This document shows positions 32,010-40,468 of a stretch of 51,044 bases of DNA, one piece after another. The notes beneath the pieces are model-generated. The model did not search any database. It saw only the letters and a list, made by a program, of their open reading frames with translations, and had not been told where the DNA came from. This DNA comes from an uncultured Oscillospiraceae bacterium. Its GTDB lineage: Bacteria > Bacillota > Clostridia > Oscillospirales > Ruminococcaceae. The position numbers and the translations under genes were made by a program. Numbering within the stretch: position 1 is the stretch's first letter; every line of letters starts with the position of its first letter. The DNA lies in the NCBI GenBank assembly GCA_947522735.1, contig CANNTZ010000011.1, positions 1-51,044 of the forward strand, in the 5' to 3' direction.

Positions 32010-32858
32010 TCATTCACGAGCCTGCCGCGCCCAGCGCAGATATTCGCGCGTGTTCTCCTCCTCGCGCAGGTCGTATTCAAAGCCGAGCCCTTCAGCCGTC
32101 TCGCGCGCAAGTCTGCCGAAAAGCCCGCAGGCGCGCTCCACGGCGGCATTGAAGCGCTCCGGGTCGGCGTCGGAATAGGTGGAGAGGTATTCTTCGTAGA
32201 CGCTCTTTGGCAGGTGGCGCGAAAAATATTTTCCAAGCTTGCCCGGAGAGACGGAGAAGCCGGTCAGCACGCCGATGTACCACCCCGTCATCAGATCCAG
32301 CATGTCGCGCACGGGGCAGTTGAACATCTTCATCGCATATGGCCGCTCGTCCCGCGCCATCCCCTTGCCGACGTTGTTCAGGCACCACCAGAACTCGTTG
32401 CAGCAGTCGCGAAACTGCTTTTCGCCGGGGCGCCTGACGTGCCAGTGGGCTGGATCCGGCCTTATCTCCGGCAGACAGCCGCACTTGTCCAGCAGCACCT
32501 CTGCCGGCTCGCCGTCGTGGATATATGCCCGGCTGTCGACAGTAAGATCGATGCGGTTGTGGTCGTCGAAGAGCATGAGGCAGGTGAAGTGCCCGTCGCC
32601 GTCCGGCTCAAGCCCAGGCAGCTCCATGCTCTCCGGGCGTTGACACACCGCGGGGCGCCCGAACCTCTCCTCTATCCAGTCCATGTTGTCATAAAACGGC
32701 GCAACGTCGTCCACGTAATAGACGACGTCGAAATCCTGAAAAATGTCCTCTGTTGCATCGGGGTCGGCGCGCGAGCCGCTGAGCACCGCCGCCTTTATGC
32801 GCCCGTCCTGACGTGCGACCTCGGTTATCAGCCGCAGCATGTCCTCCTTTGATCTCAC
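32010..32858 (-). CDS. Aminoglycoside 6-adenylyltransferase-like protein (ANT(6) family)
   Basis: This 282-residue nucleotidyltransferase has the GSRADPDATEDIFQDFDVVYYV block, whose G-S and D-x-D residues bind Mg-ATP, and the ANT(6) blocks HFTCLMLFDDHNRIDLTV, EKQFRDCCNEFWWCLNNVGKGMARDE and MTGWYIGV. ANT(6) enzymes adenylate streptomycin. Chromosomal homologues are common in Clostridia and not all confer resistance. GTG 32858 is used since AGGAGG lies 7-12 nt upstream; a longer frame would enter rmuC. It follows rmuC by 16 nt. Confidence 0.88.
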   Translation of the reverse strand: MRSKEDMLRLITEVARQDGRIKAAVLSGSRADPDATEDIFQDFDVVYYVDDVAPFYDNMDWIEERFGRPAVCQRPESMELPGLEPDGDGHFTCLMLFDDHNRIDLTVDSRAYIHDGEPAEVLLDKCGCLPEIRPDPAHWHVRRPGEKQFRDCCNEFWWCLNNVGKGMARDERPYAMKMFNCPVRDMLDLMTGWYIGVLTGFSVSPGKLGKYFSRHLPKSVYEEYLSTYSDADPERFNAAVERACGLFGRLARETAEGLGFEYDLREEENTREYLRWARQARE

Positions 32859-32874
32859 AGTGCGCCCTCCTTTT

Positions 32875-34425
32875 TCAGCTTTCGCTGTGCTCGTCGTTAT
32901 CTCCGGCGGAGCTGCCTGAGTCCGGCGCACCGATCATAAGCGCCGCCTGCTCGGCCGGAAGCTCGTCCACCGTTTTCAGCTTGCCCATAATCTTGCGCGT
33001 CCTCACGCCGACGAGGGTGTCGATGTCGGCGCTCGCGCGGGTGATCCTGTCCTGCGCGGAGAGCAGCACCTTGTTAAAGTTGCCAAACTCGGTCTTGACT
33101 GCGGCGAGCAGATTCCACACCTCGGTGGAGCGCTTCTCGATGGCCAATGTGCGGAAGCCGAGCTGAAGGCTGTTGAGCAGCGCCGAGAGGGTGCTGGGGC
33201 CGGCGACGTTGATGCGATAGTCGCGCTGTAGCGCCTCCAGCAGCCCGTTGCGGCGCACAACCTCGGCGTAAAGCCCCTCAAACGGCAGAAAAAGCACTGC
33301 GAAATCGGTGGTGTGCGGCGGGTCGATGTACTTGTCTGAGATATCCCTCGCGCATCTTCTGATGGTGCTCTCAAGCTCCCTTCCGGCGGCGTCTATCTGC
33401 GCCTTGTCGGAGGTCTCATAGGCGTCGAGCAGCGCGCTGTAGTCCTCGGTGGGGAACTTTGAATCGATGGGCAGGTAGACGGGGCCGTCCTCCTCGCCGC
33501 GTCCGGGCAGCCTGATTGCGAACTCCACCGGGTCGCGCGAGCCGCGCTTTGTCACGACGTTGGTGTCATACTGTGAGGGCGTCAGTATCTGCTCAAGGAT
33601 GCGTCCAAGCTGCAGCTCGCCCATTATGCCGCGCGTTTTGACGTTGGAGAGCACCTTTTTGAGGTCGCCCACGCCGGTCGCGAGCGTCTGCATCTCGCCA
33701 AGCCCCTTGTAGACCTGTTCGAGCCGCTCGTTCACCAGCCGGAAGGACTGACTGACCTTCTCCTCGAGCGTCTTTTGCAGCCGCTCGTCAACGGTTCCGC
33801 GTATCTCGTCAAGCTTTCTCTGGTTGTCCGCCTGCATCGCCGCAAGCCGTGTCTCCATCGTGCCGCGTATCGCCTCCAGCTTTGCATCGGTGCTGCCGGA
33901 CATGATGGTCAGCCGCGTCTCCATCGTCGTGCGCACCGCCTCCAGCTTTGCGTCGCTGTTGCCGGACATCTCGGTCAGCCGCGTCTCCATCGCCGCGCGC
34001 TCCGCGTCCAGCTTTTCGTCGGTGGCGCGGGACATTGCGGTCAGCCGCGTCTCCATCGTCGTGCGTATCGCCTCCATGCGGGTGTCAAGCCCGCCGGACA
34101 TCTCCGCGACGGAGCGCCGCAGCGTGCCGAGAGAGACGGTCATCTCCTGCGAGAGCTTGACGAGCGCCGCATTCTGCATCGCCGACGAATCGCGCAGCCC
34201 GGACGAGACGGCGGCGCTGCTCTCCCGCCTGCTCTCCCGCAGCTCGCCGGACATTTCCGCTCGCAGCTCGCGCAGCTCGGCGCCCAGCCGGTCGGATATC
34301 GCCTGCTGGAGATATTCTGAGCTGCGGTCGCCCTCGGCGCGCTTTTTCGCGGACAAAACGACCGCCAGCGTTACCGCCGAGAGCATCAGCGAGAGCGCGC
34401 ACAGCGCTATTATAAGGTAGTCCAT
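32875..34425 (-). CDS. rmuC: DNA recombination protein RmuC
   Basis: This 516-residue protein has one N-terminal membrane helix (LIIALCALSLMLSAVTLAVVL), a long coiled coil (~35-230) and the RmuC domain with KTRGIMGELQLGRILEQILTPSQYD, LPIDSKFP and a PD-(D/E)xK-like core. RmuC limits inversions between short inverted repeats in E. coli. The coil contains four tandem 22-residue repeats (see repeat entry). ATG 34425 follows an AGGAG site, and the promoter has an extended -10. The ANT(6)-like gene is cotranscribed. Confidence 0.93.
   Translation of the reverse strand: MDYLIIALCALSLMLSAVTLAVVLSAKKRAEGDRSSEYLQQAISDRLGAELRELRAEMSGELRESRRESSAAVSSGLRDSSAMQNAALVKLSQEMTVSLGTLRRSVAEMSGGLDTRMEAIRTTMETRLTAMSRATDEKLDAERAAMETRLTEMSGNSDAKLEAVRTTMETRLTIMSGSTDAKLEAIRGTMETRLAAMQADNQRKLDEIRGTVDERLQKTLEEKVSQSFRLVNERLEQVYKGLGEMQTLATGVGDLKKVLSNVKTRGIMGELQLGRILEQILTPSQYDTNVVTKRGSRDPVEFAIRLPGRGEEDGPVYLPIDSKFPTEDYSALLDAYETSDKAQIDAAGRELESTIRRCARDISDKYIDPPHTTDFAVLFLPFEGLYAEVVRRNGLLEALQRDYRINVAGPSTLSALLNSLQLGFRTLAIEKRSTEVWNLLAAVKTEFGNFNKVLLSAQDRITRASADIDTLVGVRTRKIMGKLKTVDELPAEQAALMIGAPDSGSSAGDNDEHSES
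33799..34062 (-). repeat. Four tandem 66-bp repeats in the rmuC coiled coil
   Basis: Residues 122-143, 144-165, 166-187 and 188-209 each follow x-x-METRL-x-x-M-x(5)-KL-x-x-x-R, with partial copies on both sides. Twenty-two residues is two hendecads, a regular coiled-coil period. The DNA copies are similar enough to allow slippage. Confidence 0.85.
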
Positions 34426-34465
34426 CCGCTTGATTTCTCCTTTTGCTCTGCTTTGATTTTATTAT

Positions 34466-34474
34466 ATTATACCA
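34466..34474 (-). promoter_or_regulatory. Extended -10 promoter of rmuC
   Basis: On the minus strand TGGTATAAT (34474-34466) is a perfect extended -10. No good -35 is seen at the right distance. It lies about 40 nt before the rmuC start. Confidence 0.5.
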
Positions 34475-34570
34475 CACCGCCGCCCAAAGCGCCAGAGCTA
34501 TTTGAGCGGCGGCGTTCTTATTGAAGCCGCGCTCCGGCGGCAAAATTTCGCGCCGGACATAAAATCGTAT

Positions 34571-34599
34571 TGATTTCGTGCGCGAGGCGGTATATAATT
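34571..34599 (+). promoter_or_regulatory. Sigma-A promoter of recA
   Basis: TTGATT (34571-34576), a 17-nt spacer and TATAAT (34594-34599). No Gram-positive LexA box (GAAC-N4-GTTC) is visible in 34430-34648. Confidence 0.8.
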
Positions 34600-34648
34600 T
34601 ATATGTATATCCACAAGCAAAGCACTTTATATTTGGGAGGCTATGGAA

Positions 34649-35737
34649 ATGGCGGACAAAAAAACGGCGCTTGAAACCGCGATCAGCCAGATCGAAAAAC
34701 AGTTTGGCAAGGGATCTGTCATGACGCTTGGACAGACAGAGACGCTGAACGTTGAATCAATCCCCACCGGCTCCGTCTCGCTGGATCTCGCGCTGGGCAT
34801 AGGAGGCGTGCCGAGAGGACGCATCGTCGAGATATACGGCCCGGAAAGCTCCGGCAAGACCACCGTTGCGCTGCACATAATCGCGCAGGCGCAGAAGCTT
34901 GGCGGCACCGCCGCGTTCATCGACGTGGAGCACGCGCTCGATCCTACATATTCCCGCGCGCTGGGTGTCGATCTCGACTCGCTGCTCGTCTCCCAGCCGG
35001 ATACCGGCGAGCAGGCGCTTGAGATAACAGAGGCGCTCGTTCGCTCCGGAGCAATTGACGTCATCGTCATCGACTCTGTCGCAGCGATGGTGCCGCGCGC
35101 AGAGATAGAGGGACTGATGGGAGACACCCACGTCGGTCTACAGGCAAGGCTTATGTCGCAGGGTCTGCGCAAGCTGACAGGAGTCATCTCCAAGACCAAC
35201 TGCTGCGCCATCTTCATCAACCAGCTTCGTGAAAAGGTCGGAGTGACCTACGGAAACCCGGAGGTCACTCCGGGCGGCCGCGCGCTCAAGTTCTATTCCT
35301 CGGTGCGCATGGAGGTGCGCCGCGGCGAGCAGCTCAAGAGCGGCAGCGAGATCGTAGGCAACCGCACAAGGGTGAAGATTTCCAAGAACAAGGTTGCGCC
35401 CCCCTTCAAGGAGGCCGAATTTGATATGATGTACGGACAGGGCATCTCCCACGTCGGAGAGCTGCTTGACCTTGCGGTCGATCTCGACATCATCAACAAG
35501 AGCGGCGCGTGGTTCAACTATGGCGAGCTCCGCCTGGGACAGGGCCGCGACAACGTCAAGACCTACATGACCGAGCATCCCGAGTTCTGCGACGAGATCG
35601 AAAGGCTGGTGCGAGAGAACGCCCATCGCCTGCAGCCCGTCTCCAAAAAGAAAAAGACCGTGCGCGGCAAGGCACAGACCGTCTCCATTGACGCTGAAGC
35701 GGACGACGAGGACGTCGGCGGCGAGGATAGGGAATGA
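34649..35737 (+). CDS. recA: Recombinase RecA
   Basis: The 362-residue protein is unmistakable: Walker A GPESSGKTT, IDVEHALDP, VIVIDSVAAMVPRAEIEG and the loop MSQGLRKLTG, then INQLREKVGVTYGNPEVTPGGRALKFYSSVR. It forms filaments on single-stranded DNA for strand exchange and SOS induction. ATG 34649 is preferred, with GGGAGG 8 nt upstream; the ATG at 34643 is only 2 nt from that site. The C-terminal tail is acidic. The recX start overlaps its stop (ATGA). The order recA-recX-rimO-pgsA is a clostridial-like housekeeping arrangement. Confidence 0.99.
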   Translation: MADKKTALETAISQIEKQFGKGSVMTLGQTETLNVESIPTGSVSLDLALGIGGVPRGRIVEIYGPESSGKTTVALHIIAQAQKLGGTAAFIDVEHALDPTYSRALGVDLDSLLVSQPDTGEQALEITEALVRSGAIDVIVIDSVAAMVPRAEIEGLMGDTHVGLQARLMSQGLRKLTGVISKTNCCAIFINQLREKVGVTYGNPEVTPGGRALKFYSSVRMEVRRGEQLKSGSEIVGNRTRVKISKNKVAPPFKEAEFDMMYGQGISHVGELLDLAVDLDIINKSGAWFNYGELRLGQGRDNVKTYMTEHPEFCDEIERLVRENAHRLQPVSKKKKTVRGKAQTVSIDAEADDEDVGGEDRE

Positions 35738-36357
35738 TAGTCCGACGGATATCGCAGGTGCGCGGCGGCTGCTGCGCGGCGACGTTTGATGACGGACGAG
35801 CCTTTCGCCTGCATGTTGAAACGGCGATGGCGGCGGGGCTGCGTCCCGGAAGCGAGCTTGACGAGGAGCGCCTTTGCGAGCTGCTCCATTCCTCGGAGCT
35901 TTGCCTTGCAAGGGAGTATGCGTTGAGGCTGCTTTCGGCACGGGCCTGCACAAAAAAGAGGCTCGTCGAGCGCCTTTGCGAGCGCTACGACGAGGATATA
36001 GCAGAGGAAACGGCGCGGCTGATGGAGGACGCAGGGCTGCTGGACGACGCGGGGCTTGCCCTTATGCTTGCCGCCGACATGCTGCGCCTCAGGAATTACG
36101 GCGATGCGCGCGTGGCGCAGGAGCTGCGGCGCAAGGGCATAGCCTCCGAGGAGGCCGAGGAAGCCATAGACCGTGCTTACGAGGAATTTGCGGACGATAT
36201 CCCCTGCGAGGAGGAGCGCATTGCCGGGATAATCCGGAGGCGCGCGCCGGAGCTGTCCGACGAGCGGCAGAAGCGCCGGACCGTCGATTCGCTCATCCGC
36301 CTCGGCTACGATTACGGCGACATCAAGCGTGTGCTGCGCGAATTTACAGACGAATAA
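35734..36357 (+). CDS. recX: Recombination regulator RecX
   Basis: This 207-residue, helix-rich protein has the RecX repeats: YALRLLSARACTKKRLVERLCERYD, then LMEDAGLLDDAGLALMLAADMLRLRNYGDARVAQELRRKGI, and a last tandem repeat up to LIRLGYDYGDIKRVL. RecX binds RecA filaments and limits or tunes their activity. It is translationally coupled to recA by a 4-nt overlap. Length fits the longer Firmicutes form. Confidence 0.95.
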   Translation: MIVRRISQVRGGCCAATFDDGRAFRLHVETAMAAGLRPGSELDEERLCELLHSSELCLAREYALRLLSARACTKKRLVERLCERYDEDIAEETARLMEDAGLLDDAGLALMLAADMLRLRNYGDARVAQELRRKGIASEEAEEAIDRAYEEFADDIPCEEERIAGIIRRRAPELSDERQKRRTVDSLIRLGYDYGDIKRVLREFTDE

Positions 36358-36382
36358 CATTGTAAGGAAGGATAATTTTCAC

Positions 36383-37714
36383 ATGTCCGTCAAGGTTGGT
36401 ATGGTATCCCTCGGCTGCTGCAAGAATCAGGTGGACGCCGAGCTGATGCTCTCCAGGATAAACGACGCCGGCTACGAGCTGTGTACCGATTCCGGGCTGT
36501 GCGACGTGGTCGTTATCAACACCTGCGGCTTCATCGAATCCGCCAAGACCGAGGCCATCGACAACATCCTCGAGTTTGCGGCGCTTAAAAAAGAGGGTCG
36601 CATCAAAAGGATAATCGTCACCGGCTGCCTCTCGGAGCGTTACCGCGAGCAGGTGGCGGACGAGCTGCCGGAGGTGGACGCCGTCGTCGGCATAGGCGAA
36701 AACGGCAACATCACGGACGTCATCGACCGGGTGCTGGGCGGCGAGCGCGTGCTCGCCTTCGGCGACAAAAAAGACCTGCCGCTTGAGGGCAAGCGTATAG
36801 TTTCCAACCTGCCCTTCTTCGCCTATCTAAAGATAGCCGACGGCTGCGACAACCGCTGCGCCTACTGCGCCATCCCGCTCATCCGCGGAGACTATCGGAG
36901 CCGCTCCATCGAAAGCATCGTTGAGGAAGCGAAAACGCTTGCGCAAAACGGCGTAAAGGAGCTAATCGTCGTTGCGCAGGACATCACCCGCTACGGGCTC
37001 GACCTCTACGGCGAGCGCCGTCTGCCCGAGCTGCTCGACGAGCTGTGCGAGATCGACGGCATCGAGTGGATACGCCTGCTCTATGCCTATCCCGACGAGA
37101 TAACCGACGGGCTTATCGACCGCATTGCGAACCAGCCAAAGATAGTAAAATATCTCGACCTCCCGCTTCAGCACATCTCCGACCGCATTCTGCGAGCGAT
37201 GAACCGCCGCGGCTCCGGCAGTGAGATACGCGAGGTAATCGCAAGGCTGCGCGAGCGCGTGCCGGGCATAGCGCTGCGCACAACCTTCATCGTGGGCTTT
37301 CCCGGAGAAACGGAGGAGGACTTTGCACAGCTTTGCGAATTTGTGCGCGACACCCGCTTCGAGCGGATGGGCTGCTTCGCCTTCTCGCCGGAGGAGGATA
37401 CCCCTGCGGCGGTCATGGACGGACAGCTCGACGACGACATAAAGCAGCGCCGCTGCGAGGTGCTGATGGACGAGCAGCTTGAGGTTGCGGAGGGCTTTTG
37501 CAGGAGCATGGTGGGCAAAACGCTCGACGTGCTTGTCGAGGGCTACGACCGCTATGCGCAGAGCTGCTTCGGGCGCAGCCGGTACGATTCGCCCGACATC
37601 GACCCAAAGGTGTTCTTCACCACCGGAGAGCCGGTCAATGCCGGAGACATCATAAGGGTGAAGATAACCGACTGGATGGACTACGACCTTATCGGCGAAA
37701 TCGAGGTGCTATGA
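36383..37714 (+). CDS. rimO: Ribosomal protein S12 methylthiotransferase RimO
   Basis: This 443-residue radical SAM enzyme adds a methylthio group to an Asp of ribosomal protein S12. The N-terminal domain has the extra cluster cysteines (LGCCKNQVDAE, NTCGFIESAK, GCLSERY), the radical SAM motif is GCDNRCAYCAIP, and the C-terminus is a TRAM domain. The residues NQVDAE and the sequence LPLQHISD favour RimO over MiaB. ATG 36383 follows AAGGAAGG; the longer frame overlaps recX. pgsA follows after 1 nt. Confidence 0.96.
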   Translation: MSVKVGMVSLGCCKNQVDAELMLSRINDAGYELCTDSGLCDVVVINTCGFIESAKTEAIDNILEFAALKKEGRIKRIIVTGCLSERYREQVADELPEVDAVVGIGENGNITDVIDRVLGGERVLAFGDKKDLPLEGKRIVSNLPFFAYLKIADGCDNRCAYCAIPLIRGDYRSRSIESIVEEAKTLAQNGVKELIVVAQDITRYGLDLYGERRLPELLDELCEIDGIEWIRLLYAYPDEITDGLIDRIANQPKIVKYLDLPLQHISDRILRAMNRRGSGSEIREVIARLRERVPGIALRTTFIVGFPGETEEDFAQLCEFVRDTRFERMGCFAFSPEEDTPAAVMDGQLDDDIKQRRCEVLMDEQLEVAEGFCRSMVGKTLDVLVEGYDRYAQSCFGRSRYDSPDIDPKVFFTTGEPVNAGDIIRVKITDWMDYDLIGEIEVL

Positions 37715-37715
37715 G

Positions 37716-38279
37716 ATGAATCTGCCAAACAAACTGACGCTGCTGCGGGTGGCGCTGGTGCCGGTGATGATATTTTTCCTGCTGACCGACGTGGTGAGGC
37801 ACGGCTTTCTGTTTGCGCTGCTTGTGTTCGTCATAGCGTCGCTGACCGATATGCTCGACGGGAGGATAGCGCGCAGGCGCGGGCTCGTCACCGACTTCGG
37901 CAAGCTGATGGATCCGCTCGCCGACAAGGTTCTTATCGCCTCGGCGCTCATCTGCCTGATAAAGCTGGACGCCGCGCCCTGCATCGTCGTGATAATCGTC
38001 ATTTTCCGCGAATTTCTCGTCACCTCGCTGCGTATGATAGCGGTGGAGAAGGGCAGGGTCATCGCGGCTGATATATGGGGCAAGGCGAAAACGGTGTTCC
38101 AGATATTCACGATAATCTGGACGCTCTGCTGCCTGGAGGCGCAGGCGGTCGGCATTATGCCGGCGGTGTTCCCGTGGAGGACAGTGACAACGGTGCTGAT
38201 GTGGATAATGGCGGCGCTGACGGTTGTCTCCGGCGCAAACTACGTCATATCAAACCGCAGCCTCATCGAAAAGATATAG
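37716..38279 (+). CDS. pgsA: CDP-diacylglycerol-glycerol-3-phosphate 3-phosphatidyltransferase
   Basis: This 187-residue membrane enzyme makes phosphatidylglycerol phosphate. The CDP-alcohol phosphotransferase signature DG-x2-AR-x8-G-x3-D-x3-D is complete: DGRIARRRGLVTDFGKLMDPLAD. NLPNKLTLLRVALVPVMIFF is the normal N-terminal helix. It sits 1 nt after rimO, as in many Firmicutes, so it is translated from the same messenger. Confidence 0.97.
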   Translation: MNLPNKLTLLRVALVPVMIFFLLTDVVRHGFLFALLVFVIASLTDMLDGRIARRRGLVTDFGKLMDPLADKVLIASALICLIKLDAAPCIVVIIVIFREFLVTSLRMIAVEKGRVIAADIWGKAKTVFQIFTIIWTLCCLEAQAVGIMPAVFPWRTVTTVLMWIMAALTVVSGANYVISNRSLIEKI

Positions 38280-38283
38280 AAGC

Positions 38284-40401
38284 ATGGACGAAAATACACA
38301 AAGGCCGCGACGGCGGCGGGCTGTCCACGCAGCAAAGCACGTTATAACGGCGCTGCTCGCCCTCGCCGCCATATATGCGGTTGTGCGGCTGATGCCGTGG
38401 TTTATCTCACTGAAGGACGCCACGGCGCGCGAGGAGCTGATGGAATACCTCGACTCCCTCGGCGCTTTGGGCGTGCTGATAATGCTTGGGATACAGCTTT
38501 TGCAGGTGATTGTCGCGGTGCTGCCCGGCGAGCCGGTGGAGATTATGTTCGGCGTGATGTACGGCTCGCTCGGCGGGCTGGCGCTGTGTCTGGCCGGGCT
38601 GCTCCTCGGTTATCTCATCATCTACTATTCCACAAAAAAGCTCTATGCGGGCGAGGCGCGGCAAAGGCTGGAGGAAAAGCTTGGCGGCAAAAATTATAAG
38701 GCGCTCGCCTTTTTGCGCGATTCCGAAAAGCTGGAGCTTGTCTATTTCATCCTCTATCTCATCCCCGGCACGCCAAAGGATCTGATAACCTACATCGCGC
38801 CGTTTACACCGGTGAAGCCGTCGCACTTTTTTATCCTTGCGACCTTTGCGCGGATCCCGTCGATAATAACCTCGACTTACGCAGGGGCGAGCATGAGCCG
38901 CGGAAACTTTATCGAGGCGCTGACAGTCTTTGCAGTGACCGGCGCGCTCGGAGCACTCGGAATAATATTCAATCGCAAAATCACGTCGCTGCTCGGCAGG
39001 GCTTTTCGCCGCGGCGGCGGAAACAGGGAGGAAACGAATATGAATTTTGGCGAAAGGATCGACGCTCATAAGGCGGATATCGTGGAAAAGCTGTGCGAGC
39101 TCGTGCGGATACGGAGCGTCAATGAAGAGGCAAGGCCCGGGATGCCGTTTGGCGAGGGCCCGAACAGGGCGCTGCACTACACGCTCGACCTTGCGCGCAG
39201 CCTCGGCTTTAAGGCGGTCGATCTTGACGGCTACATGGGCTATGCCGAATACGGAGAGGGCGGGGATTATATGGCGATTATCTCTCACCTTGACGTCGTG
39301 CCCGAGGGCGAGGGCTGGAGTCATCCGCCGTTCGGCGGCGTCGTCGATAACGGCTGCATCTACGGACGCGGCGCCAGCGACAACAAGTGTGCGGCAATAG
39401 TGGGGCTTTATGCGATGAAAACGCTCGCCGAGGCGGGAGTGAAGCCCAATCGCCGCGTTCGCCTGCTGCTCGGCTGCGCCGAGGAGACCGGCATGGAGGA
39501 TATCGACTACTACTTCAAGCACGAGCCGTATCCCGTTTTCGGCTTTACGCCAGATTCCGGCTATCCCATCGTCAACGCCGAAAAGGGCATTCTTTCGCTC
39601 TGGCTCACGCAGGACGCCGGAGCTCCCGGCAAGATAATCTCTGTCGAGTCCGGCTCTGCGCTCAACATTGTCCCCAAATACTGCACCGCCGTGCTCGACG
39701 CGAGAAAGCTCACCGAAAACGAGCGCAAGATGCTCGACGCTGCGGGCGATAAATATTCCGTGACCACAGACGGCGACAGGATAACCGTTGTTGCCACCGG
39801 CGAATATTCCCACGCGGCCTATCCGCAGGGCGGCGTCAACGCCATAGGGCTTATGTCGCTACTGCTCGGCGCGCTTTCCGGCGACGACGGAGCCGTCCGC
39901 TTCATGCGCTTTATCAAGCAGCACATCGGCATGGAATACAACGGACAGTCCGTCGGCTGCGCCTTTGAGGATGCCGTCTCCGGCAAGCTGACGCTGAATA
40001 TGGGAGCTCTCCACATCGCGGACGGCAGGCTGAGGCTCGGTATAAACATCCGCTACCCCGTCGAATGCAGGGGCGGGGACGTCATTGCGGCGCTGAAAAA
40101 GGAGGCGGAGGAGAACGGGCTTTGCGTCGAGGATATCGACGACTCCGCGCCGCTGTATGTTCCGGCGGACGCGCCGTGGATTGGCAAGCTTGCAGAGGCG
40201 TATGAGACCATCACCGGCGAAAAGGCGGAGACCATCGCCATCGGCGGCGGCACCTATTCCCGTCACTCCGGCAACACCTGCGTCGGCTTCGGCGGCGCGG
40301 GCGAGGGCGAGCACGGCATCGATGAGCACGTAAATATCGACGAGCTCATGCGCCACGCCCGCATAATGGCTCAGGCGGTATACAATCTCGCGACGCTCTG
40401 A
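38284..40401 (+). CDS. TVP38/DedA-like membrane domain joined in frame to an M20 peptidase
   Basis: One open frame of 705 codons. Residues ~1-250 are a TVP38/TMEM64-type (SNARE-associated) membrane domain: VLPGEPVEIMFGVMYGSLGG and LIPGTPKDLITYIAPFTPVKPSHFF. Residues ~253-705 are a complete M20/PepV-type metallopeptidase with its own ribosome site and ATG (39040). No stop separates them. Either a true fusion is made, or a lost stop leaves the peptidase also made on its own. A membrane-tethered cytosolic dipeptidase would be unusual. The start ATG 38284 has only a weak site and lies 4 nt after the pgsA stop. Confidence 0.75.
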   Translation: MDENTQRPRRRRAVHAAKHVITALLALAAIYAVVRLMPWFISLKDATAREELMEYLDSLGALGVLIMLGIQLLQVIVAVLPGEPVEIMFGVMYGSLGGLALCLAGLLLGYLIIYYSTKKLYAGEARQRLEEKLGGKNYKALAFLRDSEKLELVYFILYLIPGTPKDLITYIAPFTPVKPSHFFILATFARIPSIITSTYAGASMSRGNFIEALTVFAVTGALGALGIIFNRKITSLLGRAFRRGGGNREETNMNFGERIDAHKADIVEKLCELVRIRSVNEEARPGMPFGEGPNRALHYTLDLARSLGFKAVDLDGYMGYAEYGEGGDYMAIISHLDVVPEGEGWSHPPFGGVVDNGCIYGRGASDNKCAAIVGLYAMKTLAEAGVKPNRRVRLLLGCAEETGMEDIDYYFKHEPYPVFGFTPDSGYPIVNAEKGILSLWLTQDAGAPGKIISVESGSALNIVPKYCTAVLDARKLTENERKMLDAAGDKYSVTTDGDRITVVATGEYSHAAYPQGGVNAIGLMSLLLGALSGDDGAVRFMRFIKQHIGMEYNGQSVGCAFEDAVSGKLTLNMGALHIADGRLRLGINIRYPVECRGGDVIAALKKEAEENGLCVEDIDDSAPLYVPADAPWIGKLAEAYETITGEKAETIAIGGGTYSRHSGNTCVGFGGAGEGEHGIDEHVNIDELMRHARIMAQAVYNLATL
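39040..40401 (+). CDS. M20-family dipeptidase (PepV-like), internal start
   Basis: From ATG 39040 a 453-residue protein has the usual length of a PepV-type dipeptidase. ISHLDVVPEGEGW holds the first zinc His and the catalytic Asp, GASDNK the bridging Asp, CAEETGMED the catalytic and ligand Glu pair, FTPDSGYP the next Asp, and GGGTYSRHS the late His. GGGAGG at 39026-39031 is 8 nt upstream, an ideal site, so separate translation is likely even though the frame is continuous with the membrane domain. It should cleave dipeptides in the cytosol. Confidence 0.85.
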   Translation: MNFGERIDAHKADIVEKLCELVRIRSVNEEARPGMPFGEGPNRALHYTLDLARSLGFKAVDLDGYMGYAEYGEGGDYMAIISHLDVVPEGEGWSHPPFGGVVDNGCIYGRGASDNKCAAIVGLYAMKTLAEAGVKPNRRVRLLLGCAEETGMEDIDYYFKHEPYPVFGFTPDSGYPIVNAEKGILSLWLTQDAGAPGKIISVESGSALNIVPKYCTAVLDARKLTENERKMLDAAGDKYSVTTDGDRITVVATGEYSHAAYPQGGVNAIGLMSLLLGALSGDDGAVRFMRFIKQHIGMEYNGQSVGCAFEDAVSGKLTLNMGALHIADGRLRLGINIRYPVECRGGDVIAALKKEAEENGLCVEDIDDSAPLYVPADAPWIGKLAEAYETITGEKAETIAIGGGTYSRHSGNTCVGFGGAGEGEHGIDEHVNIDELMRHARIMAQAVYNLATL

Positions 40402-40420
40402 GCCGGCATGGCTGAAAATC

Positions 40421-40466
40421 AAGGGGATCCGCATGAAGGGCATACATGCGGATCCCTTTCGTTTGT
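40421..40466. terminator. Terminator between the M20 peptidase and AraC genes
   Basis: AGGGGATCCGCATG (40422-40435) pairs with CATGCGGATCCCTT (40445-40458) around a 9-nt loop, followed by TCGTTTG on the plus strand. It lies between convergent genes and may serve both. Confidence 0.75.
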
Positions 40467-40468
40467 TC

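Noticed and set aside
32010..32858. Acquired mobile antibiotic resistance gene
   Set aside because: There is no integrase, insertion sequence or composition shift beside it, and it is cotranscribed with rmuC, which suggests a resident chromosomal homologue.
38407..39813. A 468-codon minus-strand frame
   Set aside because: It is antisense to the TVP38-M20 frame and has no family motif or ribosome site.
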